Source of the DNA: Stenotrophomonas rhizophila
GTDB taxonomy: Bacteria; Pseudomonadota; Gammaproteobacteria; Xanthomonadales; Xanthomonadaceae
NCBI RefSeq assembly: GCF_003751305.1
Contig: NZ_RJKV01000001.1
Location: 1,159,586 to 1,223,585, forward strand
Length of the DNA stretch: 64,000 bases
Direction of reading: 5' to 3'
Under the pieces are notes generated by a model, which was not told the DNA's origin, searched no databases, and saw nothing but the letters and a program-made list of their open reading frames with translations. This document shows, piece after piece, positions 54,991-64,000 of the stretch. The stretch's first letter is position 1. The number at the start of each line of letters is the position of its first letter. Position numbers and translations under genes: made by a program.

Positions 54991-56846
54991 GCGCTGTGGC
55001 CAACGCGCTGCGCATCGCCCTGGTGGGCAATCCGAACAGTGGCAAGACCGCGCTGTTCAACCAGCTCACCGGCAGTCGCCAGAAGGTAGCCAACTACACC
55101 GGCGTGACCGTCGAGCGTAAAGAGGGGCGCCTGCGCGCCCCGTCTGGCCGTGAGTTCGCCGTGCTGGATCTGCCGGGCGCCTACAGCCTGCAGCCGGCCA
55201 GCCTGGACGAGGCGATCACCCGCGACCTGTGCCGGGGCTTCTACCCGGGCGAGGCCGCGCCGGACGTGCTGTTGTGCGTGATCGATGCGACCAACCTGCG
55301 CCTGCACCTGCGCTTCGCGCTGGAACTGCGCGAGCTGGGCAAGCCGATGATCGTGGCCCTGAACATGGTGGATGCGGCCGAGCGCCGCGGCATCAAGATC
55401 GATGTGCAGGCACTGGAGCAGGCGCTGGGCGTGCCCGTCGTGGAAACCGTGGCGGTGCGCCGCAACGGCGCGGCCAAGCTGGTCGAGCGCCTGGATGCGA
55501 TGGTGCCGCACCTGCAGGCCCCGGTGGCCGTGCCCGCCGCCGAGACCGATTACCACGCCCAGGTGCGCGACATTCTGGCCAGCGCGGTCAGCATGCCCAC
55601 GCGCACGGCCAAGATCGATGACGCGCTGGACCGCTGGCTGCTGCACCCGGTGTTCGGGCTGCTGACGCTGGCGGTGGTGATGTTCCTGATCTTCCAGGCC
55701 GTATACGCCTGGGCGACCCCGGTGATGGATTTGATCGAGGCCGGTACCGGTGCACTCGGCGAGTGGGTGGGTGGGGCGTTGCCGGAAGGCCCGCTCAACA
55801 GCCTGCTGACCGATGGCATCATCGCCGGCGTGGGCGGGGTGATCATCTTCCTGCCGCAGATCCTGATCCTGTTCGCCTTCATCCTGGCGCTGGAGGAGTC
55901 CGGCTACCTGCCGCGTGCCGCCTTCCTGCTGGACCGCATGATGGCCGCGGCCGGTCTTTCCGGGCGTTCGTTCATCCCGCTGCTGTCCAGCTTCGCCTGC
56001 GCGGTGCCGGGCATCATGTCCACCCGCAGCATCCAGGATCCGCGCGACCGGCTTGCCACCATTCTGGTCGCGCCGCTGATGACCTGTTCGGCGCGCCTGC
56101 CGGTGTACGCGCTGCTGATCGGCGCCTTCATCCCGCAGAAGCAGATCTGGGGCGTGTTCAACCAGCAGGGCCTGGTGCTGTTCGGGCTGTATGCCGCCGG
56201 CATCCTCAGCGCACTGCTGATGTCGTGGACCATGAAGAAATGGCGCCGCGACAAGAGCGAGCATCCGCTGATGCTGGAGTTGCCGTCCTACCGCATTCCG
56301 CATCCGCGTGATCTGGCGGTCGGTCTGTACGAGCGCGGCATGATCTTCCTCAAGCGCGTGGGCGGCATCATCCTGGCGCTGACCATCCTGCTGTGGGTGC
56401 TGTTGTCGTTCCCGGGGGCGCCGGAGAACGCGACCATGCCGGCGATCGACTACAGCTTCGCCGGTCAGATCGGCCATGCGATGGCGGTGTTCTTCGCACC
56501 GCTGGGCTTCAACTGGCAGATATGCATCGCGCTGATCCCGGGCCTGGCCGCGCGTGAAGTGGCAGTGGCCTCGCTGGCCACGGTGTATGCGCTGTCCGCC
56601 GCCGATGACGACGCTGCCAGCCAGGCACTGACCCCGCTGATCAGCGACGGCTGGTCGCTCGCCACCGCGCTGTCGCTGCTGGTCTGGTACATCTACGCCC
56701 CGATGTGCATTTCCACGCTGGCCACGATCAAGCGTGAGACCAACTCGTGGAGGCAGATGGGTTTTGCCACGTTCTACCTGTTCGCGGCCGCCTACATCGC
56801 CTCGCTGATCACCTACCAGGTGACCGTGGCACTGGGCGGCGGTTGA
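54987..56846 (+). CDS. feoB: Ferrous iron transporter B
   Basis: A 619-residue inner-membrane iron(II) transporter. The cytosolic G domain has G1 GNPNSGKT (14-21), G2 threonine in NYTGVTVE, G3 DLPGAYSL and G4 region LNMVD. Gate motifs include FACAVPGIMSTR and LMTCSARLPVY with the conserved cysteines. It is about 150 residues shorter than E. coli FeoB, mostly in the G-domain tail and C-terminus. It is followed by a Cys-rich small membrane protein with a 1-base overlap. Confidence 0.95.
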   Translation: MSAVANALRIALVGNPNSGKTALFNQLTGSRQKVANYTGVTVERKEGRLRAPSGREFAVLDLPGAYSLQPASLDEAITRDLCRGFYPGEAAPDVLLCVIDATNLRLHLRFALELRELGKPMIVALNMVDAAERRGIKIDVQALEQALGVPVVETVAVRRNGAAKLVERLDAMVPHLQAPVAVPAAETDYHAQVRDILASAVSMPTRTAKIDDALDRWLLHPVFGLLTLAVVMFLIFQAVYAWATPVMDLIEAGTGALGEWVGGALPEGPLNSLLTDGIIAGVGGVIIFLPQILILFAFILALEESGYLPRAAFLLDRMMAAAGLSGRSFIPLLSSFACAVPGIMSTRSIQDPRDRLATILVAPLMTCSARLPVYALLIGAFIPQKQIWGVFNQQGLVLFGLYAAGILSALLMSWTMKKWRRDKSEHPLMLELPSYRIPHPRDLAVGLYERGMIFLKRVGGIILALTILLWVLLSFPGAPENATMPAIDYSFAGQIGHAMAVFFAPLGFNWQICIALIPGLAAREVAVASLATVYALSAADDDAASQALTPLISDGWSLATALSLLVWYIYAPMCISTLATIKRETNSWRQMGFATFYLFAAAYIASLITYQVTVALGGG

Positions 56847-57100
56847 TGGAGACCGGGCTGCTGCTGCAGTACGTCGTGATCGCGCTGGCCGTGGTGGTCA
56901 GCGCGTGGGTGGTGATGAACAAGCAGTTCCCGGGAACCGTGCGCAAGGCGCGCGGGGCGATCGCGCTCGGGCTGGTCAAGCCGCAGCGCGCCGCCTGGCT
57001 GCAGGCGCTGGGCCGGAAGATCGCGCCACCGGCGACCGGTAGCGGTGGCGCGTGCGGTGGTTGTGACAGCTGCGGGCCGACGCCGCCGAAGCAGCACTGA
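56846..57100 (+). CDS. Small Cys-rich membrane protein of the feo operon
   Basis: An 84-residue protein. One membrane helix spans about residues 6-24 (LLQYVVIALAVVVSAWVVM). The tail is basic and ends in GGACGGCDSCGP, a CxxCxxC cluster suited to binding iron or a cluster. Its ATG overlaps the feoB stop (TGATG). It is probably the DUF6587-type protein, recalled by name, and is analogous in place to FeoC or FeoB-associated Cys-rich proteins. Its function in iron delivery or FeoB regulation is inferred. Confidence 0.75.
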   Translation: METGLLLQYVVIALAVVVSAWVVMNKQFPGTVRKARGAIALGLVKPQRAAWLQALGRKIAPPATGSGGACGGCDSCGPTPPKQH

Positions 57101-57153
57101 GCCGCGCCAAAAACCCCTTGTACATCCTCGCCGCCACCCGCTAGCCTGCGGGC

Positions 57154-57894
57154 ATGACTACCACTCCCCTACGTTTGCTCATCCACGGTGCCTCCGGCCG
57201 AATGGGCCAGGCACTGCTCCGCCTTGCCGCCGACACCCCCGCCCTGCAGGTCGTGGCTGCGGTCACCCGCCGCTCGCCGGCCCAGCGCGTGGTCGAGGGC
57301 GTGCCGCATTTCGCCAGCAGCGAGCTGGCCGGTGCCCCCCAGTTCGATGTCGCCATCGATTTCAGCCTGCCCGAGGGATTCGATCCGGTGCTGGCGCTGT
57401 GCGTGGAGCGCGGTGCCGGCTTCGTGTCCGGCACCACCGGCGTCAGCGAGGCGCAGCGCCAGGCGCTGATCCAGGCGGCGGGCCGGATTCCGCTGGTCTG
57501 GGCCTCCAACTTCAGCCTGGGCGTGGCGGTGCTGGACGAGCTGGTCGAGCGGGCTGCCGCTGCACTGGCCGGCTGGGACTGCGACATCGTCGAATCCCAC
57601 CACACCCAGAAGAAGGACGCGCCCTCCGGCACGGCCCTGACCCTGGGTGCGGCGGCGGAGAAGGGGGGCGCGAAGCCGCAGTACGCCAGTCTTCGTGCCG
57701 GCGACATCGTCGGCGAGCACCTGGTCCAGTTCACCGGACTGGGGGAGCGCATCGAGCTGACCCACCGGGCCACCAACCGCGACATCTTCGCCCGTGGCGC
57801 CCTGTTCGCCGCCAGCCAGCTGCCGGGCCGCGCGCCGGGCAGCTACCGGGTCCGCGATCTGCTGGACGGGGCCACGCCGCCGCCTGCCGTCTGA
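57154..57894 (+). CDS. dapB: 4-hydroxy-tetrahydrodipicolinate reductase
   Basis: A 246-residue enzyme of the lysine/diaminopimelate pathway. The nucleotide loop is IHGASGRMGQALL. FVSGTTGVSE and WASNFSLGV follow. The catalytic region is ESHHTQKKDAPSGTAL with the conserved His and Lys. It ends 8 bases before a strong hairpin, and carAB follows; dapB upstream of carA is a common proteobacterial order. Confidence 0.95.
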   Translation: MTTTPLRLLIHGASGRMGQALLRLAADTPALQVVAAVTRRSPAQRVVEGVPHFASSELAGAPQFDVAIDFSLPEGFDPVLALCVERGAGFVSGTTGVSEAQRQALIQAAGRIPLVWASNFSLGVAVLDELVERAAAALAGWDCDIVESHHTQKKDAPSGTALTLGAAAEKGGAKPQYASLRAGDIVGEHLVQFTGLGERIELTHRATNRDIFARGALFAASQLPGRAPGSYRVRDLLDGATPPPAV

Positions 57895-57901
57895 ATGGGC
57901 A

Positions 57902-57936
57902 GGAAGGCGCGCGCCTGAACCGGCGCTGCGCCTTCC
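57902..57936 (+). terminator. Long hairpin after dapB
   Basis: GGAAGGCGC (57902-57910) pairs with GCGCCTTCC (57928-57936), extended inward by GCGCC/GGCGC with one bulged T: about 14 base pairs. There is no T-run, so it may need Rho or stabilise the dapB 3' end. Confidence 0.5.
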
Positions 57937-57992
57937 GTCAGGCTGACCAGGGCAATTGCACGCGGATACTGGCGTCGCACCCGGCTTCCCTT

Positions 57993-57998
57993 TACAAT
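57993..57998 (+). promoter_or_regulatory. Candidate -10 element of carA with a 120-base leader
   Basis: TACAAT at 57993-57998 is a good -10 hexamer, but no convincing -35 lies at the usual distance. The leader to carA (58124) would be about 120 bases. It contains a GGAC...GTCC stem followed by GCGCTTTTTT and a second CTTTTT, which could form a pause or attenuator for pyrimidine or arginine control. Confidence 0.4.
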
Positions 57999-58123
57999 TC
58001 CCGCTCGCCGAATCACGACAGCCGGACCGGTCCAGAACCGCAGTCCGCGCTTTTTTGCAGCCGCTTTTTCGTGAAGCGCAGGCGTGACTTCGGTGACCCC
58101 TCGGTAGCCAAAGTGAGATTTCC

Positions 58124-59254
58124 GTGACCCAAGCCGCAATCCTCGTCCTCGAAGACGGCACCGTATTCGAGGGCGAATCCGTAGGCGCGCCCGGCCTGTC
58201 CGTCGGTGAGGTGGTGTTCAACACCGCCATGACCGGCTATCAGGAAGTGTTGACCGATCCTTCCTACGCCCGGCAGATGGTCACGCTGACCTACCCGCAT
58301 ATCGGCAACACCGGCATGACCGACCAGGACGATGAAGCGGCCAAGGTGTGGTCGGCCGGCCTGATCGTGCGCGATGTGCCGCGCCGCCCGAGCAACTGGC
58401 GCAGCCAGGTGTCGCTGCAGGATTGGCTGATCCAGCGCGGCGTGGTGGCCATCTCCGGCATCGATACCCGCAAGCTGACCCGCATCCTGCGCGAGCGCGG
58501 CGCCCAGAACGGTGCGCTGATGGCCGGCGAAGGGCTGAACGTGGAGACGGCGCTGGAAGCGGCGCGTAAATTCCCGGGCCTGAAGGGCATGGATCTGGCC
58601 AAGGTGGTCAGCACCGACAAGCGTTACACCTGGAGCGAGGGCCAGCTGGATCTGGACAGCAACGCCTTCGTCAACGCCGCACCGCGCTTCAAGGTGGTGG
58701 CCTATGACTTCGGTGCGAAGCTGAACATCCTGCGCATGCTGGCCGAGCGTGGCTGCGAGCTGACCGTGGTGCCGGCGCAGACCCCGGCTGCCGAAGTGCT
58801 GGCGATGAACCCGGATGGCGTGTTCCTGTCCAACGGCCCGGGCGATCCGGAACCGTGCGACTACGCCATCGCCGCGATCAAGACCTTCCTTGAGAAGAAG
58901 GTGCCGGTCTTCGGCATCTGCCTGGGTCACCAGCTGCTGGCGCTGGCCTCCGGTGCGAAGACGGTCAAGATGGGCCATGGCCACCACGGCGCCAACCACC
59001 CGGTCCAGGACCTGGACGGTGGCCGCGTGATGATCACCTCGCAGAACCATGGTTTCGCGGTCGATGAGGCCTCGCTGCCGGCCAACCTGCGCGTGACCCA
59101 CCGTTCGCTGTTCGACGGCACCAACCAGGGCATCGCGCGCACGGACGTGCCGGCGTTCTCGTTCCAGGGTCACCCGGAAGCCTCGCCGGGCCCGCACGAT
59201 GTCGGTCCGCTGTTCGACCGTTTCGTGACTCTGATGGCCGAGGCCAAGGCGTGA
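58124..59254 (+). CDS. carA: Carbamoyl-phosphate synthase, small (glutaminase) subunit
   Basis: A 376-residue protein that hydrolyses glutamine and channels ammonia to CarB. The N-terminal CPSase_S domain is [20 protein letters not shown]. The glutaminase nucleophile is in [10 protein letters not shown]; His and Glu of the triad are in [13 protein letters not shown]. The GTG start at 58124 has only a weak GTGAG upstream and overlaps an 18-codon upstream frame by 4 bases. The gene is followed with a 1-base overlap by a secreted-protein gene, not directly by carB. Confidence 0.96.
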   Translation: MTQAAILVLEDGTVFEGESVGAPGLSVGEVVFNTAMTGYQEVLTDPSYARQMVTLTYPHIGNTGMTDQDDEAAKVWSAGLIVRDVPRRPSNWRSQVSLQDWLIQRGVVAISGIDTRKLTRILRERGAQNGALMAGEGLNVETALEAARKFPGLKGMDLAKVVSTDKRYTWSEGQLDLDSNAFVNAAPRFKVVAYDFGAKLNILRMLAERGCELTVVPAQTPAAEVLAMNPDGVFLSNGPGDPEPCDYAIAAIKTFLEKKVPVFGICLGHQLLALASGAKTVKMGHGHHGANHPVQDLDGGRVMITSQNHGFAVDEASLPANLRVTHRSLFDGTNQGIARTDVPAFSFQGHPEASPGPHDVGPLFDRFVTLMAEAKA

Positions 59255-59808
59255 TGCGCAGCCCCGCGCTGCTGCTCTCGCTGTTGTGCCTTGCCGGCGT
59301 GGCCCAGGCCGCGCCGGCGACCGATGCGCAGGTGCAGGCGGTCGTACAGAAGCTGAGCCTGGGCACGCTGGGCACGGATATGGCCAAACTGATGGTCGAT
59401 AACGTGCCGGCGCTCAATGCGCTGCCCGAGGCCGATCGCCAGTGCGCGCATGCCCCGATCCAGACGCTGCTCGACGCGCAGTTCCGCCGTTCGGTGATCG
59501 ACGGTCTCGGCAATGATGGCGATCAGGTCATGGCCGAGTGGTCCCGCTTCCTGGCTACCCCGGCGGGCAAGGGTCTGTCCTCGGCCTTCGCCGGTGCGAA
59601 TCCATCGACCATCGCCGAAAAGGCCAACGTGGACCTGAGTGAAAAGGAGCGCGCCGAGGTGGCTGCGTTCCTGGGCAGCCCGGCCTACACCCGCTTCATC
59701 GCCACGCTCGATATCGAATCGGAGCTGCCCGACGACATCGGCGTGCAGCTGGCGAAAGGACTGCAGGACCAGTGCCGGATCGCGCTGAACCCCGACGATA
59801 TTTCCTGA
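59254..59808 (+). CDS. Secreted hypothetical protein encoded between carA and carB
   Basis: A 184-residue protein with a clear signal peptide (RSPALLLSLLCLAGVAQAAPA). The rest is helical and rich in Ala/Asp, with cysteines in RQCAHAPIQ and DQCRIAL that could form a disulfide. I do not recognise its family; it loosely resembles DUF2059-like periplasmic proteins. Its ATG overlaps the carA stop (TGATG) and carB begins 54 bases downstream, so it sits inside the carAB transcript. A periplasmic protein has no obvious part in carbamoyl-phosphate synthesis. I recall an unrelated-looking frame at the same place in pseudomonads. Confidence 0.78.
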   Translation: MRSPALLLSLLCLAGVAQAAPATDAQVQAVVQKLSLGTLGTDMAKLMVDNVPALNALPEADRQCAHAPIQTLLDAQFRRSVIDGLGNDGDQVMAEWSRFLATPAGKGLSSAFAGANPSTIAEKANVDLSEKERAEVAAFLGSPAYTRFIATLDIESELPDDIGVQLAKGLQDQCRIALNPDDIS

Positions 59809-59862
59809 TCGACAGCGTGCGATCACCCCCATCTGCCTCGCTGTCCAGACTTAGAGAAGACA

Positions 59863-63101
<3,239 letters not shown>

Positions 63102-63105
<4 letters not shown>

Positions 63106-63578
63106 GAGCACCGATCACCCTGAAGGGCGCGCAGCGTCTGCGCGAAGAGCTTGACCACCTGAAGTCGGTCAAGCGCCCGAAGGTCATCGCGGCGATCGCC
63201 GAAGCGCGCGAGCACGGCGATCTGAAAGAGAACGCCGAGTACCACGCCGCGCGCGAAGAGCAGGGCTTCATCGAAGGCCGCATCAAGCAGCTGGAAGGTG
63301 AGCTTTCGCATGCCGAGATCATCGACATCACCAAGCTCAACGCCGGCAGCAAGGTGGTGTTCGGCGCCACGGTCGAGCTGTCGGACGTGGAGAATGATGA
63401 AGAGAAGCGCTACCAGATCGTTGGCGACCTGGAAGCGGACATCAAGCTGGGCCTGATCGCGATCTCCTCGCCGCTGGCCCGTGCCTTGATCGGCAAGCTG
63501 GAAGGCGATGCGGTCACCATCGACGCACCGGCCGGCCAGCGCGAGTACGAAATCGTCAGCGTCCAGTACCTGGACTGA
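63102..63578 (+). CDS. greA: Transcription elongation factor GreA
   Basis: A 158-residue factor that restarts backtracked RNA polymerase by stimulating transcript cleavage. The N-terminal coiled coil contains the acidic tip region [20 protein letters not shown] (D and E residues there activate cleavage). The C-terminal FKBP-like domain has [18 protein letters not shown]. The ATG overlaps the carB stop by 4 bases, the same carB-greA order seen in other proteobacteria. Confidence 0.96.
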
Positions 63579-63583
63579 CGGCG

Positions 63584-64000
63584 ATGGCCACGGCGACGTT
63601 GTTGCTGCCGGCGCGCAGCCGGTTTCCGGCGGCGCCGTTGCCTGATGACGTCGCCAAGGCGCTGGGGCGTGCGCAGCGCCGCAGCGCCGAGGCAGGCGAA
63701 CGCGCCCAACTGCGTCGGCATTTCCAGACGCAGCCGGACGCGTGGTCCGCGGCAGCCCTGACCCGTGAGCTGGATGTCGGCGATGCCGACCAATCCGTGT
63801 GGCTGCGGGCGGATCCGGCCAATGTGGTGCCGGACATGCATGGCGCACGCCTGATGGGGCACGGGGATACCCTGCGCCCCGATCTGGCCGATGTGATGCA
63901 GCTGCTGCCCGCGTTGCAGCCGTTGTTTGCCGGCTACGGCTTCGTGCTGGATGCACCGGTGCCGTCGCGCTGGTATCTGCGCCTGCCGCCAGGCACCACG
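63584..64000 (+). CDS. 5' end of a protein of the 'phosphoglycerate mutase'-annotated type
   Basis: The first 139 codons, from ATG 63584, 5 bases after greA; the rest is outside the window. The protein starts ATATLLLPARSRFPAA. It contains LRADPANVVPDMHGARLMGHGD and GYGFVLDAPVPSRWYLRLPPGT (cited in part). This recalls Xanthomonad proteins annotated as phosphoglycerate mutase or regulatory protein, but no RHG catalytic motif of that family is seen, so the usual label may be wrong. No signal peptide is evident. Confidence 0.7.
   Translation, partial: MATATLLLPARSRFPAAPLPDDVAKALGRAQRRSAEAGERAQLRRHFQTQPDAWSAAALTRELDVGDADQSVWLRADPANVVPDMHGARLMGHGDTLRPDLADVMQLLPALQPLFAGYGFVLDAPVPSRWYLRLPPGTT

Noticed and set aside
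57045-58127. A 360-codon frame through dapB and the carA leader
   Set aside because: It overlaps dapB in another frame and is Arg/Gly-rich. Only its last 18 codons merit mention as a possible upstream frame.

Overview
The window looks like a chromosome segment of a Xanthomonadaceae gammaproteobacterium, most probably Stenotrophomonas. Reasons: the DNA is GC-rich throughout; the protein sequences resemble Xanthomonas/Stenotrophomonas homologues (recalled, not searched); and at least nine GTAG-headed hairpin repeats of the SMAG type (Stenotrophomonas maltophilia GTAG elements) lie between genes. I see no tRNA, rRNA, CRISPR array, insertion sequence, prophage or plasmid genes. It reads as core genome plus one sugar-utilisation locus.

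Layout. 1-2412: end of an unrecognised gene, a GNAT acetyltransferase, and an AraC regulator beside a DMT exporter. 2413-7535: threonine operon thrABC, preceded by a threonine-rich leader peptide and rearranging hairpins. 7543-10133: FNR-type regulator, hisS and a small lipoprotein. 10177-17720: histidine operon hisR-GDCBHAF-IE, tightly overlapped; a perfect palindrome over its promoter is the likely site for the TrpR-family regulator encoded first. 17814-19412: secreted metallophosphoesterase.

19522-35987: glycan locus. glk, a glycosylasparaginase and cutC form one operon. Next come a large TonB-dependent receptor and a divergent GH92 alpha-mannosidase, a LacI regulator, an FHS sugar transporter, a PfkB sugar kinase, an AGE-family mannose isomerase and a GH2 beta-mannosidase. 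Together they suggest import of mannosides or N-glycans, removal of alpha- and beta-mannose, and entry of mannose into glycolysis through fructose. Three copies of a LacI-type palindrome centred on ATCGAT lie in the receptor/GH92 intergenic region.

36061-49732: methionine salvage (mtnC, mtnD, mtnB), two tandem APC permeases, a NUDIX hydrolase, serA divergent from a D-2-hydroxyglutarate dehydrogenase-like flavoprotein, a DUF2388/DUF4105 envelope pair, two lipoproteins, the EF-P paralogue efpL and a short-chain dehydrogenase. 49785-54618: a PAS-GGDEF-EAL protein with leucine-degradation enzymes (HMG-CoA lyase, enoyl-CoA hydratase) and a VOC protein. 54697-57100: feoAB plus a small Cys-rich membrane protein behind a likely Fur box. 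57154-64000: dapB, then carA-orf-carB-greA with an extra secreted-protein gene between the two carbamoyl-phosphate synthase subunits, and a truncated gene at the right edge.

Regulation recurs as a theme: leader-peptide attenuation (thr), autorepression (his), LacI operators (mannosides) and Fur (feo). Three genes end on the TAG of a GTAG repeat, and serA takes its stop codon from a different palindromic repeat.
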